Of a stretch of DNA of 32,174 nucleotides, positions 22,307 through 31,240 are shown piece by piece; the stretch's first letter is position 1; each line of letters starts with the position of its first letter. The DNA comes from Elysia marginata. Taxonomy: Eukaryota; Mollusca; Gastropoda; Plakobranchidae. Location: contig BMAT01002294.1 in assembly GCA_019649035.1 (NCBI GenBank), positions 195,590-227,763 on the forward strand. Reading direction: 5' to 3'. Both the position numbers and the translations under genes were made by a program. The notes below the pieces were generated by a model. It did no database searches. It was not told the DNA's origin and saw nothing but the letters and a program-made list of their open reading frames with translations.

Positions 22307-23417
22307 TTAAACTCTAGGGTGACGAAATCTGGATTCTAGATCTTTAAGGTCTAAGCATTTATTGGCAGACCGTCGACTTAGACCCACTGTCTATAATCGA
22401 GTCAATATTAAATTCTAAAGCCGATCCGCTGTGGCATCATACCAAGCCCAAGTTTACGCTAGTTTTGTCCGAGTTTCCTTGTTAGCCTTCAGAGGTCTCT
22501 ACAAAAATTGTTACTGGGTTTTCCGCTGAGTTGTTTAAACCATAATATACACAAACTATTTAAATTCAAAATTTTCTATGCAAAACGGGTACCTGCTTCA
22601 GACGGGGAAATAGCCATGTAACCCCGGTCCTTAACTAGCGATTAGGACGTCTACAAACAATCCTTTGGGAAGAAAATTGCTTCTTAGTCAGCAGCCGTTA
22701 TATAAAAGAACATTGACGTCTGCCCCAACCATAGGTTTTCGGCAGGTTTCTGATTGTTGCTATAGTGAAGAACGGTTTTGTTGTTGGCTCCTTCTAACGT
22801 TATTCACAACTGTTGCGGATAACCACTTCGTTTCTCTTTTGATAAAGTCATTTTGACAAAATTGCGGTTAGTATTTGTCAGTTTACAGGGGGGAAAAATG
22901 CGACTAACTGCAAGCTCAAAGGTTCATTTCAATAAAAAATAATATAAACACAGAAAGGTTCGACTTAGAGCCAAAAATTGAGGTTGATGGTGAATTATAC
23001 AAAGTGTTTTGAAAGAGTGTTTTACTGTGAGTCCTATAAAAAATTTGCTAAGATGTTTCAGAAATGCTAATGCAAAAGTGTTACTCAGGTACCGTATCGC
23101 ACACAAAATGTTTATGAGGCCCATATTTATACTTGAATCGATCAAGTCTGTACAATTTAAAGATCACTGTGAGGTTGTGCGAAAAATTTTTTCTAACATT
23201 GTGACCTTTATCTTTTTATCAAATAGTATTTTTTCTCCTCCCATATTATGCTTTTTAAAATGAGTTTTTAGTATTTTGGGTGTATAAGAAAAGTGTTTGA
23301 GTGATGATCTTGAGGTGTATACGATTGTTTAACTGCTCTAATTAAATAAATTGTTAATAGCTATTTTCTTCTCTTTTGTATTTGGTTTTACCATGCTTTT
23401 TAATAGTCATAGTAAAG

Positions 23418-23652
23418 GTGATGATCATGGTGATGATGATTGGTGTTTGTTACGAATTTTGGTTTTAGAAATACTGAAAATAATCAAAACAATAAGAAAA
23501 TGATTCAGATGGTGGAGATGAAAATGACTATGACGATGAGGATGATGGTGATGGTTATGATTGATAATAATGATACTAATGACGATTATGATGATTAAAA
23601 CCTAGATGATAATGAAAACAAAAATTATGGTGATAGTGGTGATGGTGATAAA
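23418..23652. repeat. Decayed GAT/ATG trinucleotide microsatellite
   Basis: Repeated GATGATGGTGATG-type units with many substitutions and two short gaps of other sequence. No uninterrupted run is long. Confidence 0.8.
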
Positions 23653-23857
23653 ATTGAAAAATGTATGTGCAGATCGATATTTCAACATTGATTATCCTCA
23701 GTTTGACAAATGGACACCTTCATGGCATTCGAATCGACGCCTGTAGAATACAGAGCAAAAAAAGGAGAAGGAGGAATAGCGCTGTACGGAAATGAAACAC
23801 AACATTTTGAAGTCACTGTTTAATGTTTTAAAAAATAAACAAGTTTCCATGTGTCTT

Positions 23858-24134
23858 TTACATGTTTAAAGGGGGCCTAGATAGCTCAGTTGGTAGTGGC
23901 TTCGCCCCGTGGCCAAGAGGTCGCGGGTTCGAAACACAGCCGAGCACAGTCCGGGCCCCTACTGGTTGGGTCGGTGTCAGTATAATGTGACCGGCTGAGG
24001 CTAAGTCATGGTATCTCCGCTAGTCTCTGGGTGGCAGTCCGTACATTGTCTTTGGGACCCAAGCCCTGAGAGCACCTTTGAAGTGGAATTGGGCTTGTAA
24101 AAATACCCTTCAATCAAATCATTACATATTTAAA
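23858..24134 (+). mobile_element. tRNA-derived SINE with 13-bp target duplications
   Basis: The body is 23871-24121 (about 251 bp). The head contains a perfect Pol III box A (TAGCTCAGTTGG, 23882-23893) and a near-perfect box B (GGTTCGAAACA, 23926-23936) at normal tRNA spacing. An unrelated body of about 150 bp and a TCAA-type tail (CCTTCAATCAAATCA) follow. Flanking direct repeats TTACATGTTTAAA (23858-23870) and TTACATATTTAAA (24122-24134) match at 12 of 13 bases. The well-kept duplications imply a fairly recent insertion. It is not a working tRNA gene because the acceptor stem does not close. The SINE body domain was not identified with confidence. Confidence 0.88.
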
Positions 24135-24869
24135 ATGCATAAATGTTATATGCCACCCCACAATCTAGAGTGAGACAACTATATTAAGCAGGGCTTTTCG
24201 ACATTTTTTCTCTGAAAGTAATATTTAGCTGAACTGTATAAAAAAACTTACTTCTATAGAAAATATTAATTACAAAAAAAAGCTAAAGCAGATAAAGACA
24301 ACCCTCGGTAGCCTTTTCCATGTTCAACTGCTACATTTACCCATCCCTGAGACAAGTCACAGTTTGGGTTAGCCTTTGGAAACTTTGGTTCTTGCTAATC
24401 ATCTGTCTTCCGCCTGAGGTTCTCATAAAGTGCGCATCAACTTTTGAAAAATCAAAATTGATAGAGCTTAGACAGTTTAAAACTAGAAACCTGGTACCTA
24501 GCACAAAATATTTGGACCTAGAAAATGTTTCTCTGTGAAATGATGAAGATACATGTTTAGAAAAATGTAATCTATACCCGGCAAAATTTCGCAGAATTAC
24601 AACCGTGACTGTCTCCATGAATGTCTCCTGTCCACCTTATCGTGCAGGATTTCTTTTGGAATTTAGTTCTTAAGAGAACAAAGACGAAAAGGCAACTTAA
24701 TTATCCCTACGATGTTTCACTTAATATTAATAAAATTACAATGAAATATACAGTGTAATATAAAACATGAATACCTTCTTAAAACACACGTATGTAAAGA
24801 ATAAAAGTTAAACATATTTATACCATTTATAGTACATTAATAATATCACATTAGTATTGTCCTTAAAAA
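24135..24869. other. Unassigned AT-rich stretch
   Basis: Between the SINE and the first LINE remnant. No coding or repeat feature was recognised; small open frames on both strands look like chance. Confidence 0.6.
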
Positions 24870-25075
24870 GATGTAATATCTATTACTATTAGGCTTAATA
24901 TGACATTGTCACTTATAAAATCTGGCCAGTTGGCACTTCCGTAATAAACAGGAAAACAAGATATCGTCTCTTGCTGATTCAATAACCATGTTGCTCTACA
25001 TCCATCGCTAAGATATAATCATATTACATGGGTGATGAATGAAAAAGGTGTCTTTTAGGCCTAAAACACAAAGAT
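24870..25075 (-). mobile_element. LINE 3' end, copy 1 (truncated)
   Basis: Read on the minus strand, a short coding tail (25065 down to 25024, FRPKRHLFHSSPM then stop) is followed by about 150 nt of 3' UTR. That UTR clearly resembles the region at 31241-31418; for example, ACTTATAAAATCTGGCCAGT is shared exactly. The tail resembles the KTHLF ending common to CR1/Jockey-like LINE ORF2 proteins. Everything 5' of this is missing, as in a 5'-truncated insertion. The exact ends are uncertain. Confidence 0.6.
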
Positions 25076-25340
25076 TTAAGTCCGAGTGATGACGAATCTA
25101 GATCTGAGATTTAGCACCTCACACATGTGTGCTAATTTGCCGGCCATTGAGATGTATGGTTGTACACAAGGTAACTAGATCTAGATCCTATAATTCATTT
25201 TACTGGCCAAAGAACTATTACTGGGATAACTAGATGCCGTATCCTAATCCTAAAGCGACCTAATCAAGTCTGGCTGACATAACAGACGCAAAACGTAGTT
25301 CCAATCAGAATGTCACTCTCATCCTTTCCGCGAGGATGTG
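25076..25340. other. Unassigned spacer before the gypsy gag remnant
   Basis: No homology recognised. It would hold the 5' LTR and primer-binding site of the gypsy element if they survive, but neither could be identified, and no sequence here recurs in 29,850-31,240. Confidence 0.5.
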
Positions 25341-26120
25341 CTGTCAGTCGAAGCCAGGCGGCGAAAATGGATCCAGCAGCTAAAAAAACTTGTTAACTGG
25401 AATGAACATCGAAGCTGACGAAAGGAAAAAAAGGCCTTACTAATGCACTGTAGAACGTAGAATTTATTTTTATCTAGTAGATACATTTTCTGATGTATAC
25501 AAATCCAATTTTGATGCCTTTTAAAAGGGCCCTTAAAAATCATTTTACACTAAAAAGAAATCTGGTGTATGAATCGTTAAAGTTCAGAAAAATGCATCAA
25601 GAATAAGGGGAATTTGTAGACCAGTTTCATGTCCGCTTACGCAGACAGGCATCCCTGTCTGAGTTTGCTGGCCTTGAAAGAGAAATCCTGTCACAGATGA
25701 TAGAAGGAGCCATATCGTCAAAGTTGAGAAAGAAGGCACTTAGAGATAAAGTAACGTTACATAATTTCAACAAGAAGCCAGGAATGAAGAGCTAACTAAC
25801 AAGCAAGTTGGAGACATTGAAAGAGAAGAAGGTCAAGCCAAAGCAATCAGAAGAAAAACAAGACATCACAAAACAGAAGGAAGGTAGTCACAAGACATAG
25901 AAGGGGCAAGCTTTCAACCCAAAAGTACGGTAAAAAAACAAGATAGACCCTTTGGAAACAAACCAAATGCAGGAATTATGGTGGAACTTTACCTCATCCA
26001 TCAATAATACCATACCCAGCAAAAGGAAAAGTGTGTAATTCATGTGGCAAAGTTAATCACTTTGCATCTGTCTGTATGTTATCAGGAAAACACGAAGGAC
26101 ATCGAACAGCAGTAAAACAA
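25341..26120 (+). pseudogene. gypsy gag remnant with CCHC zinc knuckle
   Basis: An early capsid piece reads RRKWIQQLKKLVNWNEHRS, then RKEKKALLMHC after a stop, matching the W..W...A...RKKALLLHC pattern. A later piece, in another frame, reads VDQFHVRLRRQASLSEFAG followed by LEREILSQMIEGAISSKLRK (about 25616-25740). This is the gypsy capsid block before the nucleocapsid. The nucleocapsid has a complete CX2CX4HX4C knuckle (CNSCGKVNHFASVC, 26034-26075). A preceding KCRNYGG piece, with one Cys changed to Tyr, is the broken partner motif. In-frame stops and shifts make it non-functional. Confidence 0.85.
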
Positions 26121-26195
26121 ATTCACCATGAGAATGATGAATCGGACTACGACAGTGCAAGGGTATTCCAAAAATAATGCAAAGAACATACAAAC

Positions 26196-27020
26196 ACACG
26201 AAAAAGCATGTAATCTGTTTACTGCTGCCACCTCTGAAGAACTAATTTCGTTTCTGATCGACGTGACAATCTCAGAAAATCTTTTTGAGGCATTTGGCAA
26301 GATGAAAGGCATTAAGATAAAACTCCACATTGATAAAAAAAAAGTTCAGCCAGTGCTCAAAAGCACAAAAGAATACCGTATCACATGAAAAAGGATAATG
26401 AAGCAGAATTTAAACACTTAGAAGAGTAAGACATAATTGAAAATGTCGAAGGTCCTACCCCATGGGTCAGTCCTATCTTCGTCATCTTAAAGAAAATGGG
26501 CGGAATTCGACTGTGTATTGACGTGAGGAGAGCAAATGAAGCAATGAAGAAAGAGCGATACCCAATGCTCACACTTGAAAAATTGATAAATGAACTCAAT
26601 GGCTCCAAGTTTTTCAGTCGTTTGGGTTTGAAGGAGGTATTTCATCAATTGGAACTCAGCAAAGAAAGTGGCCATATCACCACTTTTGCGACTCATGTCG
26701 ATATGAGAAGGAACAAAAGGATTATGTTCGGCATAAATGCAGCTTCTGAACTTTTTCAACATTACTTTAATCAGATACTGCATGGCATTCAGGGTGCAAC
26801 AAATTACATGGATGACGTGGTTATCTTTGGCAAAACCTTAGAAAAACATGACATAAATCTACAAGCAACTCTGGACCGAATACAGGAGTGAGGAGTCAAA
26901 TTTTACAAAGACAACTGTCTGTTTGGAGCCCAGAAACTTACCTACCTTGGACATGTTTTGGTAAAAATAAATTTATCTCGAGTTCCAGAAAATCAAATGC
27001 ATTTCACAAGCAACATGATC
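26196..27020 (+). pseudogene. gypsy pol remnant: protease stub and reverse transcriptase
   Basis: A protease-like start (SFLIDVTIS, where FLIDTGAS is expected) runs directly into ENLFEAFGKMKGIKIKLHID, which belongs just upstream of RT. Most of the protease and the protease-RT linker are therefore missing. A frame shift lies near 26368 (A-run), and stops lie in the HLEE-stop-DIIENVEGPTPW region and after DRIQE. RT motifs present: PWVSPIFVI, RLCIDVRRANEA, FSRLGLKEVFHQL, FGINAASELFQ and YMDDVVIFGK. In motif A the invariant catalytic Asp (FSKLDL in active enzymes) is Gly here. The YMDD box is intact. The end (GAQKLTYLGHVL) fades into unreadable sequence after 26970. Confidence 0.9.
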
Positions 27021-27193
27021 ATCAGCCATCGCGCCAGTCAGATCATTTCTAGTCATGACACAATATTATCAGATATGTTGCCATCGCTGAGCCTTTACGC
27101 ATGTTGACAATGAAGACACAGCCTTGGACTTGGGGACAACCTCAACAAGATGCCTTTGATTAGCTTAAATAAGCTCATACAAAAGCAGGAGTC
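27021..27193 (+). pseudogene. Decayed RT thumb / RNase H connection
   Basis: Only scattered matches survive (for example TWGQPQQDAFD-like codons around 27130-27160). The reading frame cannot be followed. Confidence 0.45.
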
Positions 27194-27611
27194 ATGACCT
27201 ACTTTGATCCCAATAAACCTACAGAAATCATAGTCGGTGCATCGCCATGTGGCCTTGGTGCAATGTTAACAAATGAGGGACACGTTATGAGCTACGGAAG
27301 TCGAGCACTTGCACAAGTCGAATCTAGATACTCCCAAACTCAAAGAGAAATGTTAACAGTTAATTTATTTTTATGGATTGGAAAAGTTCCATATGTATCT
27401 GTATGGTTCCAAGTTCACGGTTACAATTGACAAACCATTACTTAGAATAATTAACAGCAGCAAGCCGTGTTCAACTCGTTTTGAGCAATGGCGTCTTCGA
27501 CTGATGCAATACGAGTTCAACCTCAGATACAGCTCTGAGAAAGATGAGCTCAATCGAGCAGATTATCTTAGCCGTCACCCCACCAATAAGCCTATTAGGA
27601 ACAACAACTGA
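27194..27611 (+). pseudogene. gypsy RNase H remnant
   Basis: The first piece reads MTYFDPNKPTEIIVGASPCG, then LGAML and SYGSRALAQVESRYSQTQRE, the gypsy RNase H fold. The first catalytic Asp (V-D-A-S in active elements) is Gly here. After a frame change near 27380 the second piece reads MYLYGSKFTVTIDKPLLRII, then SSKPCSTRFEQWRLRLMQYE. It ends ELNRADYLSRHPTNKP, where the N-x-ADYLSRHP signature points to the Mag lineage. Confidence 0.88.
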
Positions 27612-27795
27612 GAAAACTACATCAGTCATGTGGCAAATGCATCAATTCCTAATGCCCTTACTCTTGAAGAAGTCAAAGAAGCCATAAAGAACGATCCTAA
27701 TCTACAGAAAGTAATTACTGCAATTCAGTCTGAATAATGGGAAGACAAATCGCTTCCTTCATTCTCTTTCAGTCTATGATGGCGTCAAAACAGAC

Positions 27796-28551
27796 AATTT
27801 TTTATATTTTTTCCCTTTCTTTCTATTCTTTTTGTGATCCGGTTTGATTAGATGACCCGATAACATTTTTTGTTAGTTAATGCTGTACGGCACGATAAAT
27901 TGTCAAATAAATAATATCTGCCTCTTAAAACTTATGTGTGGTTAGAAATCTTTGACTAATTTTGAGTCGTTAAAAGGTAAGCATGTTTTATGCAAAATTA
28001 TTAGAACATTACTAAACCCTCCGCTCCAAAGGGTTGCGAGGGACCACTTCCCCATTCCCAGTCCATATGGGACTGTCCAGCGTCACCACGGGGAAAAATT
28101 AAGCTCAGTCTCGTACTATGGTGACTTGGTTAGTATTGAAATCGCAATTCCATTTTAGGGTTAAACATGGTACGAAGGGAAGAAATATAACAAACGGAGA
28201 GGATTAGAGAGATAGAGAGAATGGCGGAGATAAACAGAAAAAAGCGGGGGCTATGTTTGAGGGATCGAGCTAGACTTGAGAGTAAGATTGATTACTTTAT
28301 ACACTGTAAGAATCTGTAGTATTTTTAAAGCTATAAGGAGAGAATTCCTCTGTCATGTCTATTTTGTTGAGTGTATTATAGAGCTAGGCTGCAAAGTTTA
28401 GAACCGACAGGGATTTAGGCCTTACCTCTTTTTGCACAATTCGTTATTGCCTCTACGGCCCCTGAAAGGACGATGGCCATAGAAAACATTTGGGCTTAGA
28501 CCTGGGATCTTACCTGGCCGTCGGACCCAATTAAATAGCGCCATCACAGAC
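27796..28551. mobile_element. Unidentified insertion (about 750 bp) inside the integrase region
   Basis: Integrase-like codons stop after about 27795 and resume near 28578. The intervening DNA has no coding match. ACAGAC occurs at 27790-27795 and again at 28546-28551, which could be a 6-bp target duplication. The low-coordinate end is T-rich (AATTTTTTATATTTTTT), as expected for the poly(A) end of a minus-strand retroposon. Inside are a 7-bp inverted pair, GTCACCA (28082) and TGGTGAC (about 28119), and a GAGAGATAGAGAGA run. Boundaries are approximate. Confidence 0.5.
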
Positions 28552-28815
28552 TAGTTATTCGTGGTAGTTTACATCACTCTTGCCCAAGACTCTCCTCAAG
28601 ACATTGTATACTGTATAGACCAGACAACTGATCCTGGAGAAAGTATGGTTCCCGGGCATGGACAGAGTGGTAAAAAGACACCTGAAAGGGTGTGTACCAT
28701 GCCAATTATCAGTCACAGGCACAGCAAAACGTGAACCACTGAAATGACACCCTTGCCACAGCACGTATGGGACGAAATATTGGTAGACTTTGCGGGACCG
28801 TTTCCAGCTGGAGAA

Positions 28816-29135
28816 TATTTACCAAGGTGGTAAATCTTTCAGATTTAAGCTGATATCAACTCCTCCCCCCCCCCTCAAGTTTGAGATTTCAGCTCAATTT
28901 TTTACTCAAATTTTTTGGCGGGAGAAAAAAAATCAATAAGTGATTCAACACCTGCTTGTAAGTAACCTTTTGCAGAATTAAAATTAGTTAAGAGCACAAC
29001 TGCTGCTCCCTTTAGAGAGGTCTCTTGCTTATTAGTATTATGTACTCTAATATTATTCTAATGGTACCAAAGCAGTTAGAATCTGCTGTCGTTTTCAGCT
29101 TTTTTTTCATCTGCCATTTACAACCCTGTATTTAC
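28816..29135. mobile_element. 306-bp MITE with TIRs and 7-bp target duplication (hAT-like)
   Basis: The element is 28823-29128. The left end CAAGGTGGTAAAT and the reverse complement of the right end, CAGGGTTGTAAAT, match at 11 of 13 positions. TATTTAC flanks it on both sides (28816-28822 and 29129-29135). It interrupts integrase codons exactly, and the protein frame continues on the far side if the element and one duplicate are ignored, confirming both borders. It has no coding capacity. CA(A/G)GG ends suggest hAT, but hAT normally makes 8-bp duplications and only 7 match here, so the superfamily is tentative. Confidence 0.85.
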
Positions 29136-29849
29136 TTATCATGATGGATGACTATAGTCCTTCCCAGAAGTAGAAATTCTTCTTTCTACAGCGGCAGAAG
29201 CAGTTTATCCCAAAAGTTAACCAAAAATTTGCCCAATTCGGTATCTCGATCGTCCTGAAAAGCGACAATGGACCCCCGTTCAATAGCATAGAATTTACAG
29301 TATTTGCCAAAAAGTTGGGTTTTCATTATCGTAAGATCACTCCCCCTCTGGCCAGAAGCGAACGGGGAAGCCGAAAGATTAGTCAGAACCGTCAACAAGT
29401 TCATGGATGCTTGTGCGTCTGAAAATTTGTCGTGGAAAGAGGAGCTACCCAACTTTCTTCGCCAGTTCCGCTCAACCCCACGTTAATATTCCTCAACAAG
29501 AGTTCCCCTCATTAAGCCCTCACTGGCAGAAAAATGCTCTTCCAGAAACCCACGTTGAAATGGACTCTTCAAGCTCAACTCGCTATAACCTAGCAATGTT
29601 ATCTCCAAAGTGAAACAAAAAGAATTTGCAGATAAGACAAGAAAAACTAAACCAAACAACTTAACTGTTGGAGACACCGTCTTAGTCGGCCAAAAGAAGA
29701 CTTACAAGCTTACAGCACCATACACTCGAAAGCCCTACAGAGTAGCAAATGTAAAGGAGAGCATGATTACTGCAAAAAGAGGGACACATCGAATAGTCAG
29801 GAACTCATCGTGCTTCAAACAGATTCCTAATCAACAGGTTGGGGAGTAA

Positions 29850-30268
29850 GAGGAGATTGATACAGACAGAGGAGAGGTTTTGGAAGACTTCCCAGAGACA
29901 CACCAGCAGCAATGCCCACAGCTGCATGCCGAACTAAGATCGACATTGCCTACCAGGTCTCCCAGAGCATCACGCAAGCTCGACCTAGACTGGCTAACTC
30001 GTATTCGCCTGGTTTATCAGTCCGAGCCTAGTCACCGCACTCTCCTAATTTGGTCGAGCAACCCGACTCACCAATGCGACTTAGGTGCAAACAACAGAGT
30101 AAGAAAAAGTACTCTGTTGCGCAAACAGAGTAGAGTCCCCTTTTGGGATCCAGCCCAAAGTCCCTCCCCTCCCCTTTAGGGGAAAACAGGGGCGCGAAAC
30201 GTCTGCGACAGAATGAAGACCTCTTCCTTCCCCGACTTTTTCCAGTGAAGCGGCGACTTTTTTACTCT
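29850..30268 (+). other. End of gypsy and junction to Harbinger remnant
   Basis: An open frame (29880-30179) may hold the last gypsy codons (Arg/Ser-rich RSTLPTRSPRASRKL). A perfect 10-bp hairpin (CAACAGAGTA, loop AGAAAAAG, TACTCTGTTG) sits at 30092-30119, and a third CAGAGTA copy follows at about 30125. A C-rich stretch then leads into the Harbinger piece. The exact borders of either element are not visible. Confidence 0.45.
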
Positions 30269-30269
30269 T

Positions 30270-30419
30270 TTGGATCGGTATCCGACCAAGACAGTCGAAG
30301 AAATATTCCAGTGGATGGTTTTGTATTGGTTGAGGAAAAGAAGACTGAACAAACACCGTTACTGGGTTCATAAAATAAAACAACCACTTTCTAAGTATGG
30401 CGAATATCATCATGTTGCC
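30270..30419 (+). pseudogene. PIF/Harbinger transposase N-terminal fragment
   Basis: The frame from about 30270 reads VEEIFQWMVLYWLRKRRL, then NKHRYWVHKIKQPLSKYGEY, then HHV. The RRYWVHPI...GEYHHL block is the recognisable N-terminal signature of animal Harbinger-type transposases. In the family it is followed by an F..FRMS motif and the DDE domain, both absent here. Similarity stops at about 30416, where the opposite-strand MADF reading begins. Only the start of the gene remains, so this is a dead, internally deleted copy. Confidence 0.65.
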
Positions 30420-30422
30420 GTA

Positions 30423-30536
30423 TTCATGACTTGTTTCGTCATAAATGCATTGTCTTTTCTCCACTGCAAAAATGATAGCCTCGACTTGTTCAGGATCTAT
30501 CTTGATCTTCAAGGGATTGTAACAAAGCACAGTGAA
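30423..30536 (-). pseudogene. MADF-domain N-terminal fragment (PIF/Harbinger accessory ORF)
   Basis: Minus-strand codons read LKIKIDPEQVEAIIFAVEKR, then QCIYDETSHEYGN. This is the first half of a MADF (Myb/SANT-like) domain, whose consensus runs (I/V)...V..RP.LYD.S..EY.... The rest of the domain is missing. PIF/Harbinger elements carry a second gene for a Myb/SANT- or MADF-like DNA-binding partner of the transposase. Its placement head-on against the transposase fragment fits one element whose middle was deleted. The frame continues open to 30081 without further homology. Confidence 0.6.
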
Positions 30537-30650
30537 GGAATGGGCTAGGCAAAGCTCTTTTTGTTTTATTTGTAAACGTGTAGGCAGTATGTACCGCAGT
30601 GTGCGTGTTTGGTGCTTCTAGGTGCGAGAAATTTTATTGCTGCGCTAAAT

Positions 30651-30701
30651 GCAGTCACCAACCCCACAAGGGGACTGCGTCAATGAGGAGGCTGGTGACT
30701 G
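30651..30701. repeat. Overlapping, mutually exclusive hairpins
   Basis: CAGTCACCA (30652-30660) pairs perfectly with TGGTGACTG (30693-30701). Alternatively GCAGTC (30651) pairs with GACTGC a few bases downstream (about 30673-30678) around an inner CCCC-ACAA-GGGG hairpin. Both use the same 5' strand. It lies 115 nt beyond the MADF fragment and may be subterminal repeat of the Harbinger element. The next bases (ACTCTGTCGCCC) weakly resemble, in inverted form, GCGCAAACAGAGTAGAGTCCCC near 30120, a possible remnant of the terminal inverted repeats. Confidence 0.5.
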
Positions 30702-31240
30702 AACTCTGTCGCCCGTAATGCTTTTCATGTGAATAAAATTTGGTCCTCCCCTATTAAAGCCCGACAGGATAATGGTGAGGGGAAAGTGACTTTACTCTAC
30801 CGGCACGCTAATGCAGCCTCCGCGCTCTTTCTCTCCAACACAAACTCAGACATGTCCGTAAAATTATACTACAATAAATAGAAGCGGCCGCACTGTGAAA
30901 CCGTCGAACAATTACATAGTTTAGAAAAGTTGAATCTCTGATTTAGGAAAGAGCAGTGGAACGCAAGATATTGCATAATTGCATACACTCATTTATCATC
31001 CACTAACGCACTAATTTAAAGACTAAATAGTGGTCAATTAATTTGGTACACAAACGAATTTTCTTATTCGGTTAATGAACATTGAACCTTGCTGAATGAT
31101 GCAGCCTGATGCCTCGGTGTCCGTACTACTCAAGCCAATAGACCTACAGAAGTTTAATTTCAAAATTAGGTCTAAGTCTTAATTTCTAAGGCATCATCCC
31201 TTTGTCTTCCAGTAAATATTGCAGCTAGACTGGACAGAGA
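30702..31240. other. Unassigned sequence between Harbinger and LINE remnants
   Basis: No coding, repeat or RNA feature recognised. A GC-rich NotI-type octamer (GCGGCCGC, about 30884) stands out in AT-rich surroundings. Confidence 0.5.

Larger units (their letters stand above)
20601..23857. other. AT-rich intergenic region
   Basis: No coding region or RNA gene recognised on either strand. It includes a nuclear-receptor-like palindrome at 22292 and a decayed GAT microsatellite at 23418-23652. A slightly GC-richer patch at about 22260-22760 has no identifiable content. Confidence 0.7.
27612..29849 (+). pseudogene. gypsy integrase remnant, interrupted by two insertions
   Basis: The N-terminal part (ALTLEEVKEAIKNDPNLQKV, about 27655-27714) is followed by a stop at QSE-stop-WEDKSLPS. 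After the first insertion the zinc-binding region resumes (EKVWFPGMDRVVKRHLKGCV, PCQL; 28625-28712). The core keeps its first Asp (LVDFAGPF, about 28780) before the MITE. It then continues with DDYS, the second Asp (KSDNGPPFN, about 29260) and the Glu (ANGEAER, about 29355). Stops and shifts occur throughout. The C-terminal part (29,610-29,849: DTVLVGQKKTYKLTAPYTRK) is the typical post-core SH3-like region. No chromodomain was seen. Confidence 0.88.
25341..30060 (+). mobile_element. Degenerate Ty3/gypsy retrotransposon (Mag/Steamer-like), no LTRs found
   Basis: Pieces of Gag, zinc knuckles, a protease stub, reverse transcriptase, RNase H and integrase follow in standard gypsy order on the plus strand. 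Multiple stops and frame changes break them. Features such as a Cys-rich gag motif ending in CNSCGKVNHFASVC and the RNase H end ADYLSRHP are typical of the Mag (C-clade) lineage, which includes the molluscan Steamer-like elements. Two later insertions lie inside the integrase part (27,796-28,551 and 28,823-29,128). With its catalytic residues lost it cannot move. LTRs, primer-binding site and polypurine tract were not identified; the flanking 24.9/31.3 kb repeats are better explained as LINE ends. Confidence 0.88.

Noticed and set aside
23871-23945. A functional tRNA gene
   Set aside because: Boxes A and B are present, but the acceptor stem does not pair, the body continues into SINE sequence, and 13-bp target duplications flank the whole unit.
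30081-30530. An intact 149-aa minus-strand protein
   Set aside because: Only its first 35 or so codons resemble a MADF domain; the rest is antisense to the Harbinger fragment and C-rich sequence with no homology.
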